DNA from: CAXPZW01 sp964221845
GTDB lineage: Bacteria; Bacteroidota; Bacteroidia; Flavobacteriales_D; Sanyastnellaceae
Length of the DNA stretch: 64,000 bases
NCBI GenBank assembly: GCA_964221845.1
Contig: CAXPZW010000006.1
Span: forward strand, 11,297 to 75,296
Direction: 5' to 3'
Part shown: one piece after another, positions 35,309 to 43,317 of the stretch
Numbering within the stretch: position 1 is the stretch's first letter
Layout: every line of letters starts with the position of its first letter
Notes under the pieces: model-generated
What the model saw: only the letters and a program-made list of their open reading frames with translations
Told to the model about the DNA's origin: nothing
Database searches by the model: none
Made by a program: the position numbers and the translations under genes

Positions 35309-36259
35309 ATGATGAAGAACACGTGGATCACACTGGCATTTGTAGCACTGAGTTCAGCGCTCTGGGCGCAAGGCAACTGCTCAGAAGCCGACCAGGCCTG
35401 GATGGCCGAAAACCAGTCTTTGCTGGAGAGCCTCACCAACCAATGCGGCTTTGAATGCGCCACCGTAGAAGATCCCAACGCCTGCGTGGCCGAGTGCATG
35501 GAGGCCAACACCGAACTCAGTGCCAGCTGCATCAGCTGCTTTGTAGAACAAGTGAGCTGCATCACGAGCCAATGCCTGTTCATCTGCCTTTCAGGTACCG
35601 AAACGGAATGCGCCGATTGCATCGAGGAGTTCTGTTTGGAGGATTTCTACACCTGCTCAGGCATTGACGATGCCGATGGCGACGGCTACAACTCGCTCTT
35701 GGATTGCGACGACAATGTCTTTGAAATCAACAGCGGCGCCGAGGAAATTTGGTACGACGGCATCGACCAAAACTGCGACGGACTCAGCGACTTTGACCAA
35801 GACATGGACGGCGAGGACGCGGCCGAATACGGCGGCACCGACTGCAACGACCAAGACCCCACGCAACAAGGTGGCCAAGTCTGGTACTACGCCGACGGCG
35901 ATATGGACGGCTACGGCAAAACCACCACCGGTTTCCCTGCCTGCAACCAACCTCCCGGTACCAGCACCCTCGCCGGCGATTGCGACGACACCAACCCCTT
36001 CGTTTACCCGGGAGCTCCTGCTACTGCTCAAGGCTTCGACAACAACTGCGATGGCTTCATCGATGCCGATGAGGAATTCCTCTGTGTGGGTGACTTCGAC
36101 CTCAACGGCGCCATCAATTCGGGCGACTTCTTGGTAGTCCTGGGAGATTTGACCTGTACCGAGAATTGCACCGCCGACTTGACCGGTGACGGCATCGTCA
36201 ACCTCGACGACATCCTGTTCTTTTTGGGCATCATGGGCACCCTCTGCGAAGCACCTTGA
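35309..36259 (+). CDS. Secreted Cys-rich protein with MopE-like and dockerin-like calcium motifs
   Basis: The 316-aa protein has a signal peptide ending L-W-A-Q. Residues about 20-115 are Cys-rich with a spaced pattern (C-x-x-E-C, C-x-x-C, C-x-x-x-C) suggesting disulfides. Residues about 115-250 carry MopE-type repeats (D-A-D-G-D-G-Y, L-D-C-D-D-N, D-G-I-D-Q-N-C-D-G, D-N-N-C-D-G-F-I-D) that are likely metal sites. The end has two dockerin-like loops, D-F-D-L-N-G-A-I-N and D-L-T-G-D-G-I-V-N, each before a short helix. No T9SS sorting domain is visible, so its final location is uncertain. The stop overlaps the methyltransferase start. Confidence 0.75.
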   Translation: MMKNTWITLAFVALSSALWAQGNCSEADQAWMAENQSLLESLTNQCGFECATVEDPNACVAECMEANTELSASCISCFVEQVSCITSQCLFICLSGTETECADCIEEFCLEDFYTCSGIDDADGDGYNSLLDCDDNVFEINSGAEEIWYDGIDQNCDGLSDFDQDMDGEDAAEYGGTDCNDQDPTQQGGQVWYYADGDMDGYGKTTTGFPACNQPPGTSTLAGDCDDTNPFVYPGAPATAQGFDNNCDGFIDADEEFLCVGDFDLNGAINSGDFLVVLGDLTCTENCTADLTGDGIVNLDDILFFLGIMGTLCEAP

Positions 36260-36897
36260 TGGAACTCAACGACGCTCTGGAGGCCTACGTCCTGGCCCAC
36301 ACCGAACCTGAATCTGATCTGCTCCAAGCCCTTTCCCGTGAAACCGGGCAAAAGGTGCTGTACAAGAACATGCTGAGCGGCCACTTGCAAGGCCGACTGC
36401 TGAGCATGCTGGCCCGCATGGTGCGCCCCAGTCGCATTTTGGAGATTGGTACGTTCACCGGCTACAGCGCTTTGTGCTTGGCCGAAGGACTGGCCCCAGA
36501 CGGCGTACTCCACACCGTGGACATCAACGACGAATTGGAATGGCTGCGTCAGAAGTACTTCAAGCAAAGTGCGTGCGCAGAAGCCATCCACCAACATTTG
36601 GGCGATGGACTGGCGCTTGCCGGCAGCCTCGAAGGCCCGTTCGACTTGGTGTTTGTAGACGCCGACAAAGGGCGCTACCCCGATTACTTTGAGGTACTCG
36701 TGCCGCGCATGCCCAAAGGCAGCTGGCTGGTCTTTGACAACGTGCTGTGGTACGGCAAAGTCACCGATACCGTCAAGCACAAGGACAAAGAGACCGTGGC
36801 GCTGGACGCGCTCAACAAGCGCATCGCCTCAGACCACCGGGTACGGCCACTCATCCTTCCCATTCGGGATGGATTGACCGTTTGCGAAATCGTTTAG
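36259..36897 (+). CDS. Class I SAM-dependent O-methyltransferase
   Basis: The 212-aa enzyme belongs to the caffeoyl-CoA/catechol O-methyltransferase family. The SAM-binding motif is L-E-I-G-T-F-T-G-Y-S at 61-70, followed by D-I-N-D-E as acidic loop and F-V-D-A-D-K-G-R-Y with a metal-binding Asp. D-N-V-L-W-Y-G-K-V supplies further active-site residues. The start ATG overlaps the upstream TGA, so it is co-translated with the secreted Cys-rich gene, although no functional link is obvious. The substrate is unknown. Confidence 0.9.
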   Translation: MELNDALEAYVLAHTEPESDLLQALSRETGQKVLYKNMLSGHLQGRLLSMLARMVRPSRILEIGTFTGYSALCLAEGLAPDGVLHTVDINDELEWLRQKYFKQSACAEAIHQHLGDGLALAGSLEGPFDLVFVDADKGRYPDYFEVLVPRMPKGSWLVFDNVLWYGKVTDTVKHKDKETVALDALNKRIASDHRVRPLILPIRDGLTVCEIV

Positions 36898-36902
36898 AAC
36901 AC

Positions 36903-38114
36903 TTAGGCGAGGACCTCAGCCACCTTGTCGGCCGCTTCTTGGAGGAGCACCACTGAGTGTACTTCCAAGCCGCTGTTGTCGATCAACACCTTGGCCTCCT
37001 CAGCGTTGGTGCCTTGCAGGCGCACGATGATGGGCACAGGGATGTTGCCAATGTTGCGGTAAGCATCTACAATACCCTGCGCTACGCGGTCGCAGCGAAC
37101 GATACCACCGAAGATGTTCACCAGAATGGCTTTCACTGCAGGGTCCTTGAGGATGATGCGGAATGCGGTTTCTACACGTGCAGCATCCGCGGTACCACCT
37201 ACATCCAAGAAGTTGGCAGGCTCACCGCCCGACAGCTTGATGATGTCCATGGTCGCCATCGCCAGACCGGCGCCGTTGACCATGCAGCCCACGTTACCGT
37301 CGAGCTTCACGTAGTTGAGGCCTACCTCATCGGCTTCCACCTCCATGGCGTCCTCCTCGGACTTGTCGCGCATTTCTGCGTAATCCGGGTGGCGGTACAG
37401 GGCGTTGCCGTCGAGCGATACTTTCGAATCCACCGCGATGATGCGGTCGTCCGAAGTCTTGAGCACAGGGTTGATCTCAAAGAGCGAAGCGTCGCAGCCT
37501 ACGTAGGCAGAGTACAGGGACTTGACAAACTTGGCCATCTCCTTGAAGGCTTTGCCAGAGAGACCCAAGTTGAAAGCCACCTTGCGGCACTGGAAGCCGG
37601 TGATGCCCACTGCAGGGTCTACCTCTTCTTTGAAGATCAGGTGTGGGGTTTTCTCGGCCACTTCCTCGATGTTCATGCCGCCTTCGGTCGAGTACATGAT
37701 GATGTTGCGGCCTTTGGCGCGGTCGAGCAGGACAGACATGTAGATCTCTGAAGGCTCAGACTCGCCGGGGTAGTATACGTCTTCAGCGATCAGGACTTTG
37801 CTCACGAGCTTGCCGGTGTCGCTGGTTTGTGCAGTCACCAGGTGGCCACCGAGGATGCCTCCTGCTTTTTCGGGAACCTCTTCCAAGCTTTTGGCCAAGA
37901 CCACACCATGTGAGCCGGTTTCGGTCACGGTGCCTTTGCCACGTCCACCTGCGTGGATTTGGGCTTTGACCACAAACCATCCGGTGCCGGTTTCTTCCTG
38001 GAGGGCTTTGGCCACGGTGGCCGCTTCTTCAGGGGTGGAGGCAACTTGGCCGCGCTGGATGGCAACGCCATAGCTGGACAGGATGGATTTTCCTTGGAAT
38101 TCGTGGAGGTTCAT
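36903..38114 (-). CDS. sucC: Succinate-CoA ligase (ADP-forming) beta subunit
   Basis: The 403-aa TCA-cycle enzyme subunit interconverts succinyl-CoA and succinate with ADP/ATP. It starts M-N-L-H-E-F-Q-G-K, has the ATP-grasp motif V-K-A-Q-I-H-A-G-G-R-G-K-G and near the end N-I-F-G-G-I-V-R-C-D. The ATG at 38114 is canonical; the frame is open 25 codons further up but crosses the promoter. The alpha subunit sucD is not adjacent. Confidence 0.96.
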   Translation of the reverse strand: MNLHEFQGKSILSSYGVAIQRGQVASTPEEAATVAKALQEETGTGWFVVKAQIHAGGRGKGTVTETGSHGVVLAKSLEEVPEKAGGILGGHLVTAQTSDTGKLVSKVLIAEDVYYPGESEPSEIYMSVLLDRAKGRNIIMYSTEGGMNIEEVAEKTPHLIFKEEVDPAVGITGFQCRKVAFNLGLSGKAFKEMAKFVKSLYSAYVGCDASLFEINPVLKTSDDRIIAVDSKVSLDGNALYRHPDYAEMRDKSEEDAMEVEADEVGLNYVKLDGNVGCMVNGAGLAMATMDIIKLSGGEPANFLDVGGTADAARVETAFRIILKDPAVKAILVNIFGGIVRCDRVAQGIVDAYRNIGNIPVPIIVRLQGTNAEEAKVLIDNSGLEVHSVVLLQEAADKVAEVLA

Positions 38115-38132
38115 CGTTGGGAAATTTTGCCG

Positions 38133-38140
38133 CAAATGTA
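38133..38140 (-). promoter_or_regulatory. -7 box of sucC
   Basis: TACATTTG on the minus strand matches TAnnTTTG, 18 bases before the sucC ATG. Confidence 0.5.
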
Positions 38141-38237
38141 ACCAGAAGGCCGCGAAGGCAAGGGATAAATGGAACGGATTTCTGCGCAAGTCTACCTGCT
38201 GTGTGGCCAGCCTCGGGAATGGCTATACTTGCAGGGC

Positions 38238-38888
38238 ATGATCCACGCAACCAACATCCGCAAATCGTACGGCAACCTCGAGGTGCTCAAAGGCATTGAC
38301 GTTGAAATCGCCCAAGGCGAAGTGGTGTCCATTGTAGGGGCCAGTGGCGCGGGCAAATCCACCCTGCTGCAAATCCTGGGTACACTGGACCGCCACGATA
38401 CCGGACACCTGCACTACGGGGAGCATGCGATCCACCAGATGAGCAACGCCCAGTTGGCCGCATTCCGCAACAAGCACATTGGGTTCGTGTTTCAGTTCCA
38501 CCACTTGCTGCCGGAATTCACGGCGCTGGAAAATGTGTGCCTGCCTGCCCAAATCGGCAAGTACCCCGAGAAGGAATTGCAAAAGCGCGCCCACGAGTTG
38601 CTGGATTTCTTGGGGCTGGCCGACCGCGCCACCCACCAACCTTCAGAACTCAGTGGTGGCGAGCAACAACGTGTGGCGGTGGCCCGTGCGCTGATCAACC
38701 GCCCAGAGGTGGTGTTCGCCGATGAGCCAAGCGGCAATCTGGACTCCAAGACCGCCACCGAGCTCCACAACCTGTTCTTCCACCTGCGCGATACCTACCA
38801 GCAGACCTTCGTGATCGTCACCCACAACGAAGAGCTCGCCGACATGGCCGATCGTAAGCTGGAAATGCGAGACGGCCGCCTCGCATAA
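38238..38888 (+). CDS. lolD: LolD-like lipoprotein-export ABC ATPase
   Basis: The 216-aa ATPase has Walker A G-A-S-G-A-G-K-S-T at 34-42, signature L-S-G-G-E-Q-Q-R-V-A-V-A-R-A-L, Walker B V-V-F-A-D-E-P-S-G-N-L-D, and the switch histidine in V-T-H-N-E-E-L. This MacB/LolD-type subclass works with LolC/E-type membrane proteins to release lipoproteins from the inner membrane. No partner is adjacent. The ATG at 38238 gives the usual start; a weak -7-like TATACTTG lies at 38224-38231. It could instead serve a MacB- or FtsE-type system. Confidence 0.82.
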   Translation: MIHATNIRKSYGNLEVLKGIDVEIAQGEVVSIVGASGAGKSTLLQILGTLDRHDTGHLHYGEHAIHQMSNAQLAAFRNKHIGFVFQFHHLLPEFTALENVCLPAQIGKYPEKELQKRAHELLDFLGLADRATHQPSELSGGEQQRVAVARALINRPEVVFADEPSGNLDSKTATELHNLFFHLRDTYQQTFVIVTHNEELADMADRKLEMRDGRLA

Positions 38889-39169
38889 GCCAAGCGGCAG
38901 TCCTCTTATTTCGAAGCGACAGGTTCTGCTTTTGAATGCTCAGGTGCTCTTCGCCGGCTCCAGCGCCACAAGGACCAGACCGCTCAAGGCGGATGTGAAG
39001 GCATGACAAAGCACCGCGTCAAACAGAGAAGCGGCTTCATCAACCGGTTGGTGGTGCCCATCGAAAAACCCTGTAGGGCCTTACCCCGACCTGTTCAGCG
39101 GGCATAAGAATGCCGTATTTTCACCCGGACGTAGCGGCCTGTAGCCGGCTCCGGGCTTTTCATTTTTTT
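38889..39169. other. Intergenic stretch without a convincing gene
   Basis: No reading frame here looks protein-like. It holds small hairpins: CCC-TGTA-GGG near 39070, GGCAT-AAGA-ATGCC at 39101-39114, and an imperfect AGCC/GGCT stem ending in CTTTT near 39150. The last two might act as weak terminators for the LolD gene. No tRNA or known riboswitch is visible. Confidence 0.5.
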
Positions 39170-39185
39170 GTTATGCATGCATAAC
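39170..39185. promoter_or_regulatory. Perfect 16-bp palindrome, probable MarR-family operator
   Basis: GTTATGCA-TGCATAAC is fully self-complementary. It sits 24 bases before the MarR start codon, and a -7-like TACATTCG (one mismatch) follows at 39196-39203. MarR dimers typically bind 16-20 bp palindromes in their own promoters, so autoregulation and control of the downstream fad genes is likely. The site assignment is inference. Confidence 0.65.
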
Positions 39186-39209
39186 ATTTTTACCGTACAT
39201 TCGTAGACA

Positions 39210-39659
39210 ATGAAACCAGAATCGACGTTTGACTTTCACATCCGATGGGCTTGGGCGCGCATCTCGCGCTTGTACAACCAACAAGCTGCTGCTTACGGCG
39301 GTACCATGTCTATTGGGTATGCACTGTTGAACATCGATCGGGAAGGAACGCCTTCCACCAAGCTCGGGCCCAAAATGGGCATGGAATCCCGGAGTCTGAC
39401 CCGCACCTTGAAGAGCATGGAACAACTCGGCCTGATCGAACGCAAGGCCGATGAAACCGACCGCCGTATGGTTCGGGTGTTCCTGACCGAAGAAGGCAAA
39501 CGTGTGCGGGACATTTCGCGCCAGCGCGTACTCCACCTCAACACCCACATTTTGGACAAGTGGGGCGAGGACAAGACCGAACAGTTCATCGGTCTGCTTC
39601 AGGAATTCAACGAGCTGTTGGAGGACGAGGACATTTTTGAAAAGAACACATCTGCATAA
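39210..39659 (+). CDS. MarR-family transcriptional regulator of a beta-oxidation operon
   Basis: The 149-aa winged-helix regulator has the MarR layout: an N-terminal dimerisation helix, the HTH (about 50-75, with K-M-G-M-E-S-R-S-L-T-R-T-L-K-S-M), the wing with D-R-R-M-V-R-V-F-L-T-E-E-G (about 84-97), and a C-terminal helix. It is the first gene before three fatty-acid degradation genes and has a perfect palindrome upstream. A fatty acyl-CoA or fatty acid is the probable ligand by context. The next ATG is 36 bases downstream. Confidence 0.9.
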   Translation: MKPESTFDFHIRWAWARISRLYNQQAAAYGGTMSIGYALLNIDREGTPSTKLGPKMGMESRSLTRTLKSMEQLGLIERKADETDRRMVRVFLTEEGKRVRDISRQRVLHLNTHILDKWGEDKTEQFIGLLQEFNELLEDEDIFEKNTSA

Positions 39660-39695
39660 GGGCCTGCCCCAACCGGGCCCGCTACGTAACATCCT

Positions 39696-42101
39696 ATGAA
39701 ACGACCCATCCGCAAGGTGGCCGTCCTCGGCTCCGGCGTTATGGGTTCACGGATTGCTTGTCACTTCGCCGGCATTGGCTGCGAGGTACTGCTGCTGGAC
39801 ATCGTCCCCCGTGAACTCACCGCCAAAGAGGAAGCCGCCGGCAAGACCCTCGAACACCCCGCCGCGCGTAACCGCTTGGTGAACGACGCGTTGAAATTCG
39901 CCCTGAAGTCCAACCCCTCTCCCATCTATCAAAAGAGCTTTGCCGACCGTATCACCACCGGCAACTTTGACGACGACCTGCACCGCATCTCCGAATGCGA
40001 CTGGACCATCGAGGTGGTGATCGAGAACCTGGACATCAAGCAAAAGGTCTACGCCAATGTGGAGCAGCACCGCAAGCCGGGCTCGCTGATTTCATCCAAC
40101 ACCTCCTCGATCCCGATGGCCAAGCTCATCGAGGGCCGATCGGAGGACTTCCGAAAGCATTTCTGCGGCACGCACTTCTTCAACCCACCGCGCTACCTGA
40201 AACTGCTGGAGATCATCCCCACCCCCGAGACCGATCCGGCGGTGACCGATTTCCTGATGGACTACGGTTCGCGCTTTTTGGGCAAGACTACCGTCCACTG
40301 CAAGGACACCCCGGCGTTCATCGCCAACCGCGTCGGCGTTTACGCAATTCAAAAACTCTTCCACTCGATGAAATCCATGGGCCTGACCGTGGAGGAAGTC
40401 GACAAACTCACCGGTCCCGCCATGGGTCGCCCCAAGTCGGCCACCTTCCGTACCTGTGATGTGGTGGGGATCGATACCCTGACCTACGTGGCGGGCATTG
40501 TCCACGGCAACTGCCCCGACGACGAGGAGCGCGCACTCTTTGAAGTGCCCGACTATGTAAAGCACATGGTGGAGCAAAACTGGCTGGGCTCCAAGAGCGG
40601 CCAAGGCTTCTACAAAAAGACCAAGGACGAGAACGGCAAAAAGCAGATCCTCGCCCTCGACCTCGAGACCTTGGAGTACCGTCCACAAGTCAAAGTCAAG
40701 TACGCGACGCTGGACGGCGCCAAGCAAATCGACGACTTGGTGGAGCGCACCGCCTTCCTTTACAAGGGCAAGGACAAAGCAGGTGAGTTCTACCGCGAAA
40801 TGATGCAATCGCTGTTCAAGTACGTGAGCAACCGCGTGCCCGAGATCAGCGACGAACTTTACAAAGTGGACGACGCCCTCAAAGCCGGTTTTGGCTGGGA
40901 GATTGGCGCGTTCGAAACCTGGGATGCGGTAGGCGTGCAAAAAGCGCTGGCCGACATGAAGGAAGCCGGCAAAACCCCGGCTGCTTGGATCCAGGACATG
41001 GTGGACGCCGGCCACACCAGCTTTTACCAGCTGCGTGACGGTCTGCGCTACTTCTACAACCCCGCCAAGAAAGACTACGAGGTCATCCCTGGACAAGAGG
41101 GCCGCATTGTGCTGGCCAACATGCCCGAGTCGACCGTGGTTTGGAAAAACTCCGGCACCACCATCAAGGACCTGGGCGACGGCATCTTGAACGTGGAATT
41201 CCACACCAAGATGAACACCATCGGCGGCGAGGTGCTCCAAGGCATCAACAAGGCCCTGGATTTGGCCGAAGCCGATTACCGCGGCGTGGTCATCAGCAAC
41301 GAGGGCCAGAACTTCTCGGCCGGTGCCAACGTGGGCTTGATCTTCATGCTCGCGGTGGAACAGGAATACGACGAATTGGACTTTGCAGTCCGCGCCTTCC
41401 AAAACACCACCATGCGCCTGCGCTACAGCAGCGTGCCAGTGGTGGCAGCACCACACGGACTCACTCTGGGTGGCGGCTGTGAAATCTGCCTCCACGTGGA
41501 CAAAGTGGTGGCCCACGCCGAGAGCTACATCGGACTGGTGGAGTTCGGCGTTGGGGTCATCCCCGGCGGCGGCGGCACCAAGGAATTTGCCCTGCGCACC
41601 TCTGAGGAGTTTGGCGACGGCGACATCCGCATCAATACCCTGCGCAACCGCTTTTTGACCGTGGGTCAAGCCAAAGTCAGCACCTCGGCACACGAGGCGT
41701 TTGACCTGGGCTACCTGCGCGAAGGGATTGACGAAGTGGTGGTATCTCGCGAGCACCACCTTGCCCGTGCCAAGGAAGCGTGCCTGCAAATGGCCGATGC
41801 CGGTTACACCCAACCTGCGCCGCGCAAAGACATCACCGTACTCGGCCAAGAAGGCTTGGGCATTGTGTATGTGGGCGCGCACAGCATGAAGAGTGGCAAC
41901 TACATCTCGGACCACGACCAACTGATTTCAGAAAAACTCGGCTTTGTGATGTGTGGCGGTGACCTCAGCGCCCGCACCCAAGTGTCGGAACAATACCTGC
42001 TTGACCTGGAGCGCCGCGCCTTTGTGGAACTCTGCGCCGAGCGCAAAACCATGGAGCGCATGCAAAGCCTGGTGACCACCGGGAAAATCCTGCGCAACTA
42101 A
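39696..42101 (+). CDS. 3-hydroxyacyl-CoA dehydrogenase / enoyl-CoA hydratase, FadN-type
   Basis: The 801-aa bifunctional enzyme catalyses the hydration and second oxidation steps of beta-oxidation. The NAD-binding dehydrogenase domain is first (G-S-G-V-M-G-S at 12-18, H-F-F-N-P-P near 164), with its C-terminal halves up to about 420, followed by the crotonase domain (about 480-700) with N-E-G-Q-N-F-S-A-G-A-N and G-V-I-P-G-G-G-G-T-K. This order is the reverse of E. coli FadB and matches Bacillus FadN. It is followed by thiolase and acyl-CoA dehydrogenase. Confidence 0.93.
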   Translation: MKRPIRKVAVLGSGVMGSRIACHFAGIGCEVLLLDIVPRELTAKEEAAGKTLEHPAARNRLVNDALKFALKSNPSPIYQKSFADRITTGNFDDDLHRISECDWTIEVVIENLDIKQKVYANVEQHRKPGSLISSNTSSIPMAKLIEGRSEDFRKHFCGTHFFNPPRYLKLLEIIPTPETDPAVTDFLMDYGSRFLGKTTVHCKDTPAFIANRVGVYAIQKLFHSMKSMGLTVEEVDKLTGPAMGRPKSATFRTCDVVGIDTLTYVAGIVHGNCPDDEERALFEVPDYVKHMVEQNWLGSKSGQGFYKKTKDENGKKQILALDLETLEYRPQVKVKYATLDGAKQIDDLVERTAFLYKGKDKAGEFYREMMQSLFKYVSNRVPEISDELYKVDDALKAGFGWEIGAFETWDAVGVQKALADMKEAGKTPAAWIQDMVDAGHTSFYQLRDGLRYFYNPAKKDYEVIPGQEGRIVLANMPESTVVWKNSGTTIKDLGDGILNVEFHTKMNTIGGEVLQGINKALDLAEADYRGVVISNEGQNFSAGANVGLIFMLAVEQEYDELDFAVRAFQNTTMRLRYSSVPVVAAPHGLTLGGGCEICLHVDKVVAHAESYIGLVEFGVGVIPGGGGTKEFALRTSEEFGDGDIRINTLRNRFLTVGQAKVSTSAHEAFDLGYLREGIDEVVVSREHHLARAKEACLQMADAGYTQPAPRKDITVLGQEGLGIVYVGAHSMKSGNYISDHDQLISEKLGFVMCGGDLSARTQVSEQYLLDLERRAFVELCAERKTMERMQSLVTTGKILRN

Positions 42102-42118
42102 CCCAACACCCTAGAGAC

Positions 42119-43297
42119 ATGGATGCATACATCGTAGCGGGCTACCGCACTGCCGTAGGCAAGGCTCCCCGCGGACTCTTCAAATTCATGCGCCCCGACG
42201 ACCTCGGAGCGCGCGTCATCGAACGGGTGTTGGCCGACGTACCCAACCTGGATCACGAACGCATCGACGACGTGATCGTGGGCAACGCCACCCCGGAAGC
42301 AGAACAAGGACTCAACATCGGACGCATGGTCAGTCTCATGGGACTCAACACCGACAAGGTGCCTGGCATGACTGTGAACCGGTACTGTTCCTCAGGTCTG
42401 GAAACCATTGCCATTGCCTCGGCCAAAATCCACGCGGGCATCTCGGACTGCATCATTGCAGGCGGTATCGAAACCATGAGCCCCATTCCCTTCGGCGGCT
42501 GGCGCATTGTGCCCAACGCCAAGGTGGCCAAGCAACACCCCGATTGGTACTGGGGCATGGGCCTGACCGCAGAAGCAGTGGCGCAAGACTTCAACATCTC
42601 GCGTGAAGACCAAGACCGCTTTGCCCTGGAAAGCCATGCGCGTGCAGCAGCAGCGATCGATGCCGGACGCTTCAAAGACGACATCGTGCCCATCGAGGTG
42701 AACGAAATCTTCCTGGACGAAAACGAAAAGCGCCAAGAGCGCACCTACATCGTGGACACCGATGAAGGCGTGCGCCGCGGCGGCACACTGGAAGCGCTGG
42801 GCCGACTGCGCCCGGTGTTTGATGCCAAGGGTACCGTGACCGCGGGCAACGCTTCGCAGACCTCGGACGGTGCCGCGTTTGTGCTTGTGGTTTCTGAGCG
42901 CATGCTCAAGGAACTCGGCGTGGAACCCATTGCGCGTCTGAAGAGCTACCACGTATCCGGCCTAGAGCCGCGCATCATGGGTGTAGGCCCGATTTACGCG
43001 ATTCCCGAGGCCATCAAAAAAGCCGGTCTCACCCAAAACGACATCGACCTGGTGGAGCTCAACGAAGCCTTCGCCTCGCAATCGGTGGCCGTGCTGCGTG
43101 AAACCGGACTCAACCCCGACATCGTGAATGTCAACGGCGGCGCCATTGCGCTGGGCCACCCGCTGGGGTGCACCGGTGCCAAGCTGACCGTCCAACTCTT
43201 GAATGAAATGCGCCGTCGCGGCAACAAGCACGGCATTGTAACCATGTGCGTGGGCACTGGCCAAGGAGCCGCCGGCGTATTTGAACTGTTGAACTGA
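42119..43297 (+). CDS. Acetyl-CoA C-acyltransferase (thiolase)
   Basis: The 392-aa thiolase does the final cleavage of beta-oxidation. The acyl-accepting cysteine is Cys90 in N-R-Y-C-S-S-G, the conserved G-G-A-I-A-L-G-H-P-L-G-C-T-G motif is near residue 340, and the second catalytic cysteine is in M-C-V-G-T-G-Q-G. All residues are intact. It starts 17 bases after the FadN-type gene and is followed after 20 bases by acyl-CoA dehydrogenase. Confidence 0.94.
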   Translation: MDAYIVAGYRTAVGKAPRGLFKFMRPDDLGARVIERVLADVPNLDHERIDDVIVGNATPEAEQGLNIGRMVSLMGLNTDKVPGMTVNRYCSSGLETIAIASAKIHAGISDCIIAGGIETMSPIPFGGWRIVPNAKVAKQHPDWYWGMGLTAEAVAQDFNISREDQDRFALESHARAAAAIDAGRFKDDIVPIEVNEIFLDENEKRQERTYIVDTDEGVRRGGTLEALGRLRPVFDAKGTVTAGNASQTSDGAAFVLVVSERMLKELGVEPIARLKSYHVSGLEPRIMGVGPIYAIPEAIKKAGLTQNDIDLVELNEAFASQSVAVLRETGLNPDIVNVNGGAIALGHPLGCTGAKLTVQLLNEMRRRGNKHGIVTMCVGTGQGAAGVFELLN

Positions 43298-43317
43298 TCC
43301 CGCTCCAAACTAGAATC

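Noticed and set aside
38818..39009. 63-codon minus-strand frame in the lolD-marR gap
   Set aside because: Composition is unlike a protein, it overlaps the lolD end, and no promoter or terminator supports it.
40092..41921. 609-codon open frame antisense to the FadN-type gene
   Set aside because: Same reason: the plus-strand gene has all catalytic motifs and the antisense product has Val/His-rich shadow composition.
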